The notes below the pieces were generated by a model. It was not told the origin of the DNA and ran no database searches. It saw only the letters and a list, made by a program, of their open reading frames with translations. This document shows, piece after piece, positions 1 through 8,909 of a stretch of DNA of 64,000 nt. Source of the DNA: Arsukibacterium indicum (GTDB taxonomy: Bacteria; Pseudomonadota; Gammaproteobacteria; Enterobacterales; Alteromonadaceae); contig NZ_JAHRID010000004.1 of assembly GCF_019100565.1 (NCBI RefSeq), positions 248,001 to 312,000 on the forward strand. The letters are read 5' to 3'. Position numbers and translations under genes: made by a program. Positions within the stretch are counted from its first letter, which is position 1; the number at the start of each line of letters is the position of its first letter.

Positions 1-2
1 TC

Positions 3-1658
3 AGCGGCGCGACACGCGACGACATTGAACTGATAAATCTGACTCCGGAACTGATTACCCTAAGCCAGCAAGCTGCAACATTCCGCATTAATTATAGACA
101 GCCAGGCCAGGCTGGTGTGCTGCTGCGCAGTAAATCTCAGCCTCATGTGTTTAAACAGTTGCATATCAACGTATTGCCTGCGCTGACTTTTCCCGCAAAA
201 ACCAGGCCGGATTTGCTGACTGATGCCTATCCGGCGATCAATGCAAAGGTGCCGGCAGACACCCTGTTACGCATCAATCTGGCTGAACCTTTTGTTATAG
301 CTGACAGCGGTGCGGTGCGTATTTATCAGGTGCTGGCTGACAACCAGAGGCTATTAGTGGATGAAATTCGCGTTAATGGTGAAAGCGATACGTTTGGTAA
401 AAAAAGTGCGGGCAAACTGCGGGCGATTAATCGGGAAATGCTTTGGCGTAATGGCAATACGTTACTGATTAAACCGCACGGTCAGCGACTTGAATGGGGT
501 AAACGTTATCAGGTTGTGATTGCAGCAGATACCGTTCGTTTTGTTGATCCAGCCAAGCCATTTGCCGGAGTAGGTTTTGATGCCAACTGGTCGTTCAGCA
601 CTAAAGCGAAGCCAAGGGCCCGCAGTGTGATGCAGGTGGCAGCAGGTGCAGCTGCAGATTTTAGTACTGTGCAAGGTGCGTTTAATTTTGTGATGAACGC
701 GGATGACGGTGACAAGGTGCACACCATAAAGCTGGCCGCCGGGCGTTATTTCGAACCGCTTTATCTGTATGGTGTTGCAAACCTGACACTGGAAGGTGCC
801 GGGGCCGGAATGTCGCAAATTGAGTTTAGCAATTATGATTCGCTTAACAGTGGCCTGGGACAGGGGGTGGCTGTTGTGGCTGGCCACACTGCCGGTGGGC
901 GAAGTCTGTTTCTGGCAGAAGATGTTGGCCAGCTGACATTAAAGCAGTTAAGCATAACCAACTTACATCAACGGCAAAAGGGAGTACGCAATCAGGCCGA
1001 AACCGTATATTTTAACGGTACAGGAAAATTGCTGGCAGTAGCCAGCAATTTTATCAGCGAGCAGGATACGCTGATGTTAAAAGGTACATCCTACTTATAC
1101 CGCTGCCTGATAGCCGGTAATGTCGACTTTATCTGGGGACAGAATTATTTAAGCCTGTTTGAACAAAATGAAATTCGTTCTGTGGGCAATTCTGTTGCAA
1201 AGCCAGATTCAGAGTATGTTGACGGTAGTTACATATTGCAGGCCCGCAGCATAAGTAGTGATGTGCCGGGCTTTATTTTTATCAACAACCGCTTTACCAG
1301 CCAGCGGGGGCCAACCGGCAACCGGATCCGGCCGGGTAGTACGTTTTTAGCCCGCAGTGCCGGCCGGCCTGCCTATTTTGATCAGGTATTGATGCTAAAC
1401 AACCAGTTAGGTGGTCATATTGCGCCAGCTGGCTGGGCCGGGCCGGTCAATAACGAGCCGGTAGCCAACCCTGCAGTGCCGGACAGCACCCGCGGCTGGC
1501 GTGAGTATGGTTCGACTGATTTACAGGGTAAGCCATTGAACTTAAGTCACCGCGAATACGGTATTGTGTTAACACCCGAGCAGTTGCCATATCAGAATAG
1601 TGAGCAGGTTCTGCAGCAACACTGGCCTGGTTTTAACCCTGAGTGGCTTCGTTATTAA
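3..1658 (+). CDS. Pectin methylesterase (CE8), 5'-truncated by window edge
   Basis: De-esterifies methylated galacturonan. The frame is open from base 3, so the true start lies outside the window; the first in-frame GTG (117) is not a believable start. The first ~200 visible residues look like an Ig-like or fibronectin-like module. The right-handed beta-helix esterase domain follows from about base 630. Family signatures are visible in order: QDTL near base 1061, GNVDFIWG near 1119-1142 (canonical GTVDFIFG, holding a catalytic Asp), a QAR motif near 1240, and the arginine region LARSAGRPAYF near 1346-1378, which matches the usual LGRPW segment but is diverged. GGHIAPAGW near 1411 matches the common C-terminal GDHI.P.GW. 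Probably exported, although the signal peptide is not in view. The next gene starts 119 bases downstream. Family call is firm; substrate is inferred. Confidence 0.88.
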   Translation, partial: SGATRDDIELINLTPELITLSQQAATFRINYRQPGQAGVLLRSKSQPHVFKQLHINVLPALTFPAKTRPDLLTDAYPAINAKVPADTLLRINLAEPFVIADSGAVRIYQVLADNQRLLVDEIRVNGESDTFGKKSAGKLRAINREMLWRNGNTLLIKPHGQRLEWGKRYQVVIAADTVRFVDPAKPFAGVGFDANWSFSTKAKPRARSVMQVAAGAAADFSTVQGAFNFVMNADDGDKVHTIKLAAGRYFEPLYLYGVANLTLEGAGAGMSQIEFSNYDSLNSGLGQGVAVVAGHTAGGRSLFLAEDVGQLTLKQLSITNLHQRQKGVRNQAETVYFNGTGKLLAVASNFISEQDTLMLKGTSYLYRCLIAGNVDFIWGQNYLSLFEQNEIRSVGNSVAKPDSEYVDGSYILQARSISSDVPGFIFINNRFTSQRGPTGNRIRPGSTFLARSAGRPAYFDQVLMLNNQLGGHIAPAGWAGPVNNEPVANPAVPDSTRGWREYGSTDLQGKPLNLSHREYGIVLTPEQLPYQNSEQVLQQHWPGFNPEWLRY

Positions 1659-1777
1659 CTAACCGACCTTTAGCGCAGCAGAGTAAACCTTTGCCGCAGG
1701 CAACAAGTTCTAAACTAATCGCTTAGCACATGCTATGTTGTGCAGCAGAGTTTGGATGGTAAGTAATTAAAACCAAA

Positions 1778-4700
1778 ATGACGGACACATTTTTTTTCGG
1801 TGACTGGCAGGTAGAGCCCGCTGCCAATACCTTACGTAAAGGCAGAAAGGTGCATCAGCTTGAGCCCAAAGCCATGGATGTGTTGGTATTGCTGTGCAGC
1901 AAACCAGCCGAGGTTCACAGTAGTGAAGATATTGTCCGGCAGTGCTGGCCGGATACCGATACCGGTGATAACCCGCTGCATAAAACCATTACCCAGCTGC
2001 GTAAAGCACTGGGCGACAACGCTACTAATCCAACATTTATTGAAACTATCCGTAAACGCGGCTACCGCACCGCGGCCGAGGTACGTTTTCCGCTGGGCCA
2101 GCAGCAGAGCGTTAGTCAGCAAAGCTGGCAGCAGGGCTCACCATTTCCCGGCTTGCAGGCCTATGACGCCCGTTTTGCCAGCGTGTTTTTTGGTCGCGGC
2201 GCGCAAATTGATACCTTGCTCAGCCGTATTGCCCAGCAAATAAAATTCGGCCGCGATTTTTGTCTGTTGCTGGGGCCAAGTGGCAGTGGTAAGTCGTCGT
2301 TAATTAATGCCGGGGTAATGCCCAACCTGATGCAAGCGGGCGGCTTTAATGGCGTTGAAGTGGTGTCGTACAGCAGCCTGGATTTAGCTGATGTCAGTAA
2401 AAATCAATTATTCAGCAGTCTGGCCAGTAGCCTGCTCGATTGGGAGCTGAATGACGAGCCGGTATTTACCGGTGACAGTGCCGCCAGCCTGGCAGAAAAA
2501 CTTCAGCATCCAGAGCCGCTGCTTCAGCAGTGTAAAAAGTTGCTGGACTCTAACCGGCAGCAAACACGGCGCTTTGCACTGTTTGTCGACCGCTTAGAAG
2601 TGCTGTTATCGTCACCGCTCTTTAGCGAGGATGAGCGCCTGCAGTTTGTTGGGTTGCTGGAGCAACTGGCCAGCAGTTCTGCAGTGCTGATACTAAGCGC
2701 CTGTCGCAATGAGTTTTATCCTGACTTAGTCGCTTATCCCAGTTTAATGGCAGGTAAAGCCCGCGGCGCCCATTTTGACCTGGCACCGCCGGGACGCGCT
2801 GAGCTATTGCAGATGATCCGCTTACCGGCACTGGCTGCCGGTTTAAACTTTGCTACTGATCCCGATACCGCCACCCCCTTAGATGAGCTGCTATGCAGCG
2901 AAGCGGCCAGTAACCCCGATGCCTTGCCGATGTTGCAATACACGCTGCAGCAGTTGTATTTACAGCGCAGCAACGATAACCAGCTGCGCTTTAGTGTATA
3001 CAAGGCATTAGGCGGGATTGAAGGGGCGATAGGTAAAAATGCCGAGCAGGCTATTAACCGCTTAAATAAAGCAGAGCAGGACAGCTTGCCCAGGGTATTG
3101 TCGTTGCTGGTAACCTTGCGGGAAGATGAGCAAAGTATTACCAGCCGCAGCGCCCGGTTGCAGCAGCTTGACACTGATGCTGAGCGGGCTTTGGTAAATA
3201 CCATGATCGAGCAGCGGTTATTTGTGTCGCATCTGCAACATGGTGAGCCCTGTTTCAGTATTGCCCACGAAGCACTGCTGCGCCGCTGGCCACGAGCTAC
3301 TGCCTGGATAAATGAACACTTTGACAGCTTAAGTGTAAAAAGCCGGCTGCTGCATTTAAGTCAGCGCTGGCGCAGCGAACAGCAAAACAGCGCTTATCTG
3401 CTGGCCGAAGGCAAACCCTTGCAGGAAGCGCTTTTGCTTCAGCAAAACCAGCTGTTTCAGCTGGATAAAGAAGAAGCCGAGTTTATCCAGGCATCAAGCG
3501 CTAAAGCGCGGTTAAAACGCTGGACCCGTCGGGGCACGCTTGTCGTGTTATGTCTGCTTACCGTTACTGCCGCGACGATGAGTGTGCGCAGTTTTAATGC
3601 TGAGCAGCAGGCGCAGCAAAAGCGGCTGGCGGCAGAAAACCTGCTGGGGTTTATGGTCGGGGAGTTTGCCGATAAGCTGCGCAGCATCGGCCGGATGGAC
3701 TTACTCGACGGTATCAGCAATAAAGCGTTGGAATACTTTACCGATTACTCAGCTGATGATTCGGCACTAAGTACCGAAGCGCGACTGCAGCATGGCCAGA
3801 CGCTGGAAGCGATGGGCGAGGTGGCCTACTCGCGCGGTAAAACCGATGAAGCAGTAGCAGCATTACAAGCCGCCCGGGTGCAGTTGGAGGCAGTATTGCT
3901 GCAACAGCCGGAGAATTTAGAGTTGTTAAAAACCCTTGGCGCCAATGCCTTCTGGCTTGGGCAAATTCAGTATGACGCCAGTAACTGGCAGGCTACCCAG
4001 CCGGAGTTTGAGCGCTATTACCAGTACAGTGAGCGGATGTATGAACTGGCATCAGATGATTTAGACGCCATTATGGAGCTCTCCTACGCCACCAATTCGC
4101 TGGGGTCACTGGCGATGCAGCGCCAGCAGTTTGATAAAGCGCGGCAGAATTTTGAGGAGTCATTGCAATTAAGATTAATGGTGCAGGCAAGTCAGCCTGA
4201 CAATAAAAAACTACTGGCAGATATTGCTAACACACGCTCCTGGCTGGCCAGTGCGGCGCTGGCACAGGGCGATATCAGTACAGCAATATCTGTGCATAAC
4301 GATATTCAGCAAGCGATGCTGGATGCTGGCGATAATGCAGAACTCTACTTATTGGAGATATTAGTCAGTAGTTACCAACTGTCTGCCAATTTACTGGGCT
4401 TTCTGGGGCAGAATTCAGAAGCTTTAAGGAATGTTACGGCGTCTACTGTGATTATCAACAGAGCTCTGGCGCAAGACCCCGACAGCCGTCGCTGGCGGAA
4501 CAACAAATACTATGCTTTTTATCAGTCACTGAAGTTTTCGTCAGATGACTCTGTGCAACATATTACGCAAAGTCCGGCACAATTGGCTGAGTTGTTACAA
4601 CAGGACGGCTCAGATTTGTCTGGATTGACAGACAGACTGCTACTGGCCAGGCAATGGCTGACTGCTGCAGAACTGTTACTTACCAGAGGAGATGTTCAAT

Positions 4701-5020
4701 CAAGTATCAACTATGGCCAGCGAGCACTTGCAGCGTATCAGGAACTGATCAGAGAGAATAGCAGTAATCTTCGTTTTATTGTTGCCAGATCAAATAGCTA
4801 TCTGCTGTTGGCAAAAGCGCTGTCCAAAACCGATTGGCAGCAAGCGCAAACGTATTGTCAAAATGCGCTGGTCGATCTTGCAGATATCGTCAAGGAAAAC
4901 AAAGAGCCTGAATTTACCATTCCCTATGTTAAAGCGCTGGACTGTCTGGGGACATTGGATAATCAGTCCGGCGTTGTAATGCTATTAAAGCAACATGGCA
5001 TCCTGAATTTTAACTTTTAA
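1778..5020 (+). CDS. wHTH - STAND NTPase - TM - TPR regulator (1080 aa)
   Basis: Large one-component regulator. Residues ~1-105 are an OmpR/CadC-type winged helix (FFFGDWQVEP at the N-terminus, LRKALGD and ETIRKRGYR at the recognition helix and wing). Residues ~122-142 carry the FPGL...FFGRG entry typical of nSTAND1 NTPases, with a Walker A GPSGSGKSS near residue 165 and a hydrophobic Walker B strand ending FVDR near 271. A single hydrophobic segment lies near 587-606. After it comes a TPR-rich region to the C-terminus, beginning with the recognisable MVGEFADKLRSIGRMDLLD stretch. This implies DNA binding in the cytoplasm, nucleotide-driven switching, and TPRs on the far side of the membrane, although topology is inferred. 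The ATG at 1778 is preceded by an A-rich stretch without a strong RBS. The small gene at 5069 starts 48 bases later and is probably co-transcribed. Domain order is well supported; the stimulus is unknown. Confidence 0.85.
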   Translation: MTDTFFFGDWQVEPAANTLRKGRKVHQLEPKAMDVLVLLCSKPAEVHSSEDIVRQCWPDTDTGDNPLHKTITQLRKALGDNATNPTFIETIRKRGYRTAAEVRFPLGQQQSVSQQSWQQGSPFPGLQAYDARFASVFFGRGAQIDTLLSRIAQQIKFGRDFCLLLGPSGSGKSSLINAGVMPNLMQAGGFNGVEVVSYSSLDLADVSKNQLFSSLASSLLDWELNDEPVFTGDSAASLAEKLQHPEPLLQQCKKLLDSNRQQTRRFALFVDRLEVLLSSPLFSEDERLQFVGLLEQLASSSAVLILSACRNEFYPDLVAYPSLMAGKARGAHFDLAPPGRAELLQMIRLPALAAGLNFATDPDTATPLDELLCSEAASNPDALPMLQYTLQQLYLQRSNDNQLRFSVYKALGGIEGAIGKNAEQAINRLNKAEQDSLPRVLSLLVTLREDEQSITSRSARLQQLDTDAERALVNTMIEQRLFVSHLQHGEPCFSIAHEALLRRWPRATAWINEHFDSLSVKSRLLHLSQRWRSEQQNSAYLLAEGKPLQEALLLQQNQLFQLDKEEAEFIQASSAKARLKRWTRRGTLVVLCLLTVTAATMSVRSFNAEQQAQQKRLAAENLLGFMVGEFADKLRSIGRMDLLDGISNKALEYFTDYSADDSALSTEARLQHGQTLEAMGEVAYSRGKTDEAVAALQAARVQLEAVLLQQPENLELLKTLGANAFWLGQIQYDASNWQATQPEFERYYQYSERMYELASDDLDAIMELSYATNSLGSLAMQRQQFDKARQNFEESLQLRLMVQASQPDNKKLLADIANTRSWLASAALAQGDISTAISVHNDIQQAMLDAGDNAELYLLEILVSSYQLSANLLGFLGQNSEALRNVTASTVIINRALAQDPDSRRWRNNKYYAFYQSLKFSSDDSVQHITQSPAQLAELLQQDGSDLSGLTDRLLLARQWLTAAELLLTRGDVQSSINYGQRALAAYQELIRENSSNLRFIVARSNSYLLLAKALSKTDWQQAQTYCQNALVDLADIVKENKEPEFTIPYVKALDCLGTLDNQSGVVMLLKQHGILNFNF

Positions 5021-5068
5021 TGCTTAATTTTTAATACTCAACTATAAAACACAAAAAAGGAAAAACAT

Positions 5069-5443
5069 ATGGCCAATTCACAGGCTGCAGAATTAATCCA
5101 GGTTACGGTTAATCTGGTAAACGGTGAACCTCAATTCAGCTATTTAGACAGTAGCGGTCAGCCAATTGATGGTGATGTGACTGTGACACAGGCCGAAACC
5201 ATAACTTATCAGCTGATCGATAATACCGGCAAAGGCCTGAAATTTGCCGGTGCCGGTTTTACCACACCTTTTGATGGTGTGATCGACAGTGTTAACCTGT
5301 CAGCTGATGGCATGCAACTGCAAATGGTTGATACTGACCAAACAGCTGGCAGCAGTAAATTCCAGTTTGTTCTGACAAACACGACAAACAACCTGATGAT
5401 CTTAAGCCCGGATCCTGAAGTTAAAAATGTACCACCACAATAA
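5069..5443 (+). CDS. Small beta-rich protein of unknown function, partner of the STAND regulator
   Basis: 124 residues, acidic, rich in Thr, Val and Asp, with alternating hydrophobic strands, suggesting an all-beta fold. It has no signal peptide, cysteine or membrane segment. The C-terminus carries a proline/acidic motif LSPDPEVKN; similar DP-E tails occur in small proteins of marine gammaproteobacteria, but the family was not confirmed. A good RBS (AAAAGG, about 8 bases before the ATG) supports the start. It lies 48 bases after the wHTH-STAND-TPR gene and just before a strong terminator, so the pair reads as one operon. It could be a ligand, inhibitor or effector of the STAND protein; that is inference only. 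Confidence 0.75.
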   Translation: MANSQAAELIQVTVNLVNGEPQFSYLDSSGQPIDGDVTVTQAETITYQLIDNTGKGLKFAGAGFTTPFDGVIDSVNLSADGMQLQMVDTDQTAGSSKFQFVLTNTTNNLMILSPDPEVKNVPPQ

Positions 5444-5460
5444 CAGCTGAGATTAGCAGA

Positions 5461-5500
5461 TAAATATAAAAAAGCCCGTCCGCGGGCTTTTTTATATTTA
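5461..5500 (+). terminator. Intrinsic terminator, perfect 18-bp inverted repeat
   Basis: An 18-base arm at 5461-5478 is exactly complementary to 5483-5500 with a TCCG loop. The GC core is AAAGCCCG/CGGGCTTT and the flanks are A-rich and T-rich, so it could work in both directions. It sits 17 bases after the small protein gene and closes the two-gene operon. Confidence 0.92.
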
Positions 5501-5622
5501 GTAATTATTCTTTGTTAAGTTAAGTAAATTCAACAACATAAATCAGAAGGTTGTCAGAAGGTTCCTGCGCGAAGTAAAGGCTAAAGTTGGCAGCAGTTAA
5601 GCCAACTGAGTGAACGACGCCG

Positions 5623-6591
5623 ATGAAAACTGCCCACAATAAAACCAAACTGCAACCACTGGCCCTGAATGATGACAGCCTGTGGGATGACGAAAATGGC
5701 GTGGCCAGTGGTCTGGATATTGGTAGTTTTGTCCAGTATCTGGCCGAGGCGGTACTGATTGTCAGCCCCGACGGCACCATTGAATGTGCCAATGCTAAAG
5801 CCGCGCTGTTGCTAAATTGCATTGGTACCCCGTTAATTGGCCGGCAGTGGCCGGAGTTTTTAACCAGCCGCTGTCAGCAGCAGTATGAGGGTTTGGTGCA
5901 GCTGGTGGCGAAACGGGTGTTGTCGTTGCAGGCAGGGCCGAGCGAAATGGCGCTGCGCTGCGCTGATGGCGTGGTAAAAGATATCGAACTGTCAGTGTCA
6001 TTTTTGCCGGAGCCGGCAGCAAGGCTGGTTTTGGTAATGCGCGATTTAAGCCGTTATAAAGCAGAATGCGAGCAACTGCGGTTGCAAGCCACTACAGATG
6101 CGTTAACCGGCCTGGCTAACCGCCGTGGTTTTGATGAGCAGTTGCACAAGCAGTGGCAGCAATGCACTGAAGCAAGGTTACCGTTAAGTGTGGTGATTAT
6201 TGATATCGACTTTTTTAAACAGTTTAACGACAGTTATGGCCATATTCAGGGCGATGCCTGCCTGCGTAAGGTTGCGGCAGCGATAGTGCAGGCCATGCCG
6301 GTTGATGCCAAACTGGCAGCGCGTTACGGTGGGGAAGAGTTTGCGTTGATTTTACCTAACCATAATGAAATTAGTGCCATAAAAGTGGCGCGGCAAGTGC
6401 AGCAGGCCGTGCGCCAGTTACAGTTTCGCGACGCCGGTTTACCTGTAACAACCAGTGTTTCAGTAAGCCAGGGTGTAGCCACCGAAGTAAACGGCCAGTA
6501 TCGTACCAGCATGGCGCTACTTTGTGCTGCCGACACCGCATTATATCGCGCCAAAGCAGAAGGCCGCGATTGCATTAATACCAGTAGCTAG
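5623..6591 (+). CDS. PAS-GGDEF diguanylate cyclase
   Basis: Makes cyclic di-GMP from two GTP. Residues ~45-140 read as a PAS-like sensor (IVSPDGTIECANAKAALLL). The GGDEF domain covers ~160-320, with the substrate-binding TDALTGLANRRGFDEQL start, the metal-binding DIDFFKQFNDSYGH and the active-site RYGGEEF near residue 235. The position where an RxxD inhibitory site would sit (upstream of ARYGGEEF) reads VDAK, so product inhibition through a classic I-site is unlikely. There is no signal peptide or membrane span, so it is cytoplasmic. The ATG at 5623 lacks a clear RBS. It stands alone, after a terminator and facing a minus-strand gene. Active-site residues are intact. Confidence 0.9.
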   Translation: MKTAHNKTKLQPLALNDDSLWDDENGVASGLDIGSFVQYLAEAVLIVSPDGTIECANAKAALLLNCIGTPLIGRQWPEFLTSRCQQQYEGLVQLVAKRVLSLQAGPSEMALRCADGVVKDIELSVSFLPEPAARLVLVMRDLSRYKAECEQLRLQATTDALTGLANRRGFDEQLHKQWQQCTEARLPLSVVIIDIDFFKQFNDSYGHIQGDACLRKVAAAIVQAMPVDAKLAARYGGEEFALILPNHNEISAIKVARQVQQAVRQLQFRDAGLPVTTSVSVSQGVATEVNGQYRTSMALLCAADTALYRAKAEGRDCINTSS

Positions 6592-6619
6592 CAAGCCGAT
6601 GCTCAGGCTGACTGTCCGT

Positions 6620-6844
6620 TCAGGAGCCTGAAATCAGCACCAGGGTTTCGTTGCCGAAAGTCAGAATATCACCGGCATTTACCTGCTTACGTTTCTGGGT
6701 TTCCACTATGCCATTTACTTTTACCAGGCCCGCGTCCACGGCAGCTTTTGCTGCACCGCCACTGTCGCATAGCCCTTCAAACTTTAAAATTTTATACAGT
6801 TCAACCGGTTGTTTAGTAAGAATAACATCACGTTTGTTGCTCAT
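6620..6844 (-). CDS. ybcJ: S4-domain RNA-binding protein, YbcJ family
   Basis: Small S4-type RNA-binding protein of 74 residues. The fold signature is plain: ILTKQPVELYKILKFEGL, then SGGAAKAAVDAGLVKVNG and the strand VNAGDILTFG. Family members are about 70-75 residues, which favours the ATG at 6844 over an upstream GTG at 6865; AAGG lies about 8 bases before this ATG. It lies 25 bases after the tRNA-modification gene on the same strand and is probably co-transcribed with it, which suits a role around structured RNA. The exact RNA target of YbcJ proteins is not established. Confidence 0.85.
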   Translation of the reverse strand: MSNKRDVILTKQPVELYKILKFEGLCDSGGAAKAAVDAGLVKVNGIVETQKRKQVNAGDILTFGNETLVLISGS

Positions 6845-6869
6845 ATTAAAGGCCTTTTTAGTCACTGCG

Positions 6870-7580
6870 TTAAGCGGGGTCGCTTAAGCTTAAATGGGGT
6901 TTACCTACCAGATAGGCACGGCGAAACTCACTGAAGTAATCGCCAAGTTTACTGGCGGCATCGTGCTCACCTGCCATTGCCAGTACTGCTATAGCAACTT
7001 CAGCCGTGCAAAGCTGATGTAAATGGGCTGCTTCGCGCAGCGCATAGCGCGACGCTTGTTCCGGTTGAATACCCAGTACCGGTAACTTAGCCAGATAGGC
7101 GCTTTTAAACATTTTTTTCGCTTCGCGCCAGGTGCCATCCAGCATGACAAACAGAGGAATTTTACCCTCAGTTGCCTGGTGAAGCTCGGTGCTATCTTGT
7201 AAACAACGCTCTGCTGCGGCGTATTGCTGCGGAAATACCAATACTGGCGCATAACGGCTATCGGTTAACAGCGTCAGCAGCGCCGGATTGGGCTGGGTTC
7301 TGTCCCAGACAAAGGCATGGTTATCGGCTATAACATCACAGATCAGCCGGCCGGTATTACTGGGTTTGTAACACTCGCCGGTATACATAATAAAGCAAAA
7401 GGCACAGCTGCCAGCGGCTAGCGGTTTAGCTGCACAAATGCATTCGCTTGCAGGCAGCAGGCAATGCTCGCAGCGTACCACCTTGCTACCGCGGGCGTTA
7501 AATACCCGTTTTGATTGTGCCAGTTGCTCTGTCCGGAGCTCCAGCACTGCATTGCGCGAAGGTGGCAAGGGTTGCGACAT
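6870..7580 (-). CDS. tapT: DTW-domain tRNA-uridine aminocarboxypropyltransferase (YfiP/TapT)
   Basis: Transfers the 3-amino-3-carboxypropyl group of SAM to uridine in tRNA (acp3U47 in E. coli). The N-terminus has the zinc-type cysteine pattern CEHCLLPASECIC at residues ~39-51. The family-defining DxTW motif appears as MLDGTWREAKKM around residues 145-156. The C-terminal helix EFRRAYLVGKP is also typical of YfiP. The length, 236 residues, is normal. The ATG at 7580 gives a normal N-terminus. The S4-domain gene follows 25 bases downstream. Assignment to TapT rather than the TuaA branch of the DTW family rests on overall resemblance to YfiP. Confidence 0.85.
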   Translation of the reverse strand: MSQPLPPSRNAVLELRTEQLAQSKRVFNARGSKVVRCEHCLLPASECICAAKPLAAGSCAFCFIMYTGECYKPSNTGRLICDVIADNHAFVWDRTQPNPALLTLLTDSRYAPVLVFPQQYAAAERCLQDSTELHQATEGKIPLFVMLDGTWREAKKMFKSAYLAKLPVLGIQPEQASRYALREAAHLHQLCTAEVAIAVLAMAGEHDAASKLGDYFSEFRRAYLVGKPHLSLSDPA

Positions 7581-7602
7581 CCTGAAAAACTACCAGCCAT
7601 TA

Positions 7603-7627
7603 AAAAGCCGCTATTGTAGCGGCTTTT
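7603..7627 (-). terminator. Intrinsic terminator after the DUF3718 gene
   Basis: An 11-bp perfect stem (AAAAGCCGCTA / TAGCGGCTTTT) with a 3-base loop. Read on the minus strand it ends in a run of five T residues. It lies 35 bases after the stop codon at 7662 and just before the tapT start, so it separates the two minus-strand units. Confidence 0.88.
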
Positions 7628-7661
7628 GGCAGTAACTGCGCGCTGATTTTCTGCTTTGGCA

Positions 7662-8003
7662 TTAATTCGGTGCCGGGGCTGCTACATCGTGAATGGTTAC
7701 CCGGCCTTTAATCCGGTCTTCATAAGGCTGCAGCATAGCAGCAACTCTGAACGCTTCGTTTATTCTGGCAAAATCCATTAAGTTTTTGCCGTTACAAACA
7801 ACTTTTTCCACCGCATTTTGCTTGCTGATCCGATATTCCCGCAGAGTTTTGGTTAAACCCCGCCGATTGTCATCGGCCGTTTCGGTGCAAACCTGCACTA
7901 ACGCATTACGGGTATAACGGTCCTGAATAAACTCATCGGCAGATGCTGGTACTGCCACACTGGCCGCTGCCAGCGATACTGCGAAAAAAAGTGCTGTTTT
8001 CAT
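7662..8003 (-). CDS. Exported DUF3718-type protein
   Basis: 113-residue secreted protein of unknown function. The start is placed at the ATG at 8003, not the longer frame, because AGAGGA lies seven bases before it and it opens a classic signal peptide (MKTALFFAVSLAAA, cleavage likely after PASA near residue 22). The mature protein has two cysteines, in VQVCTE and KVVCNGKN, likely forming a disulfide, and a charged middle with the LREYRI segment. This matches my memory of DUF3718 proteins of Shewanella and Alteromonas; role unknown. It is monocistronic, with its own terminator downstream. Confidence 0.78.
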   Translation of the reverse strand: MKTALFFAVSLAAASVAVPASADEFIQDRYTRNALVQVCTETADDNRRGLTKTLREYRISKQNAVEKVVCNGKNLMDFARINEAFRVAAMLQPYEDRIKGRVTIHDVAAPAPN

Positions 8004-8165
8004 GGTTCTGTCCTCTTTTTTGCTAATGGCGTATGCCATGGTTTGATTCTGGCAGAGCGCCGCTGACAGCGCCGCTGCTTTGGGTTAAGAGGAAGGACAG
8101 TTGTTATCAAGTGACCAGCTGACGGTAAAAAGGGATAACCGGTGAACGAATAGTTTACGCAGTGC

Positions 8166-8909
8166 TCAGTGCTGTGGCAGTGCGGTTAGCTGTTCGGCCC
8201 AGTTTAATTTATAACGTCTTGATCCATTGACCAATTTGCCGTTGCTGAGCACAAACTGGTAGTCGTTATTATGGGGTTGCAGTTTATGAACATGATGCAG
8301 ATTCAGCAACGTGGAGCGATGTACCTGCACAAATTGTTCCGGCAGGCGTTGCAGTAAGTCTTTCATCGTTTCCCGGATCACCAGCGTTTCGTTCAGGGTA
8401 TAAATGCACATGTAGTTGCCGGCTGCTTCTATCAGCAGAATTTCAAATTCGTTCAGTAACAGGGTGGCGCCACCGGTTTTAAAAGCCAGTTTACTGGCAG
8501 GGGCCTGTAGTGGCTGCTCTGGTTGTTTATCCAGCGCGGTTCGGGCGTCCAGTAGCGATTGGGCCAGGCGCTGACGCGACACCGGCTTAAGCAGATAATC
8601 AAAGGCAAAATGCTCGAACGCGGCAAACGCAAATTGCTCGTATGCGGTAACCAGAATAAACAGTGGCCGTACCATGGCAGAACCTTTGCCGGTTTGCTGC
8701 AAAATATCAATGCCTTTAACCCCTGGCATCTGAATATCCAGAAAAACCACATCGATATCCGGTGCGGTTTGTAAAAATTGTAAGGTGTCATCGCCATTGT
8801 CAAAGCAGTCGACAATATCCAGGTTCGGGTATGAGGCCAATTTGGCTTTTAAGTTGCTGATGGCCAGAGGTTCATCATCGGCAATAATCACTCTAAGCGG
8901 CTGGTTCAT
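8166..8909 (-). CDS. LytTR-family response regulator
   Basis: 247-residue AlgR/LytR-type regulator. The receiver domain (~5-120) has the acidic pair in IIADDEP, the phospho-acceptor Asp in VFLDIQMPG near residue 57, the Thr in LVTAYEQ and the Lys in YLLKPV. The LytTR DNA-binding domain (~145-245) has the IEAAGNYMCIYTL strand, a VHRSTLLNLHHV core and the SNGKLVNGSRRYK wing. The ATG at 8909 was chosen because GGAG lies nine bases upstream and it gives the normal short N-terminus. It overlaps the 3' end of the upstream kinase by 17 bases, so the genes are translationally linked. Targets are unknown; LytTR proteins usually bind paired 9-10 bp direct repeats. Confidence 0.92.
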   Translation of the reverse strand: MNQPLRVIIADDEPLAISNLKAKLASYPNLDIVDCFDNGDDTLQFLQTAPDIDVVFLDIQMPGVKGIDILQQTGKGSAMVRPLFILVTAYEQFAFAAFEHFAFDYLLKPVSRQRLAQSLLDARTALDKQPEQPLQAPASKLAFKTGGATLLLNEFEILLIEAAGNYMCIYTLNETLVIRETMKDLLQRLPEQFVQVHRSTLLNLHHVHKLQPHNNDYQFVLSNGKLVNGSRRYKLNWAEQLTALPQH

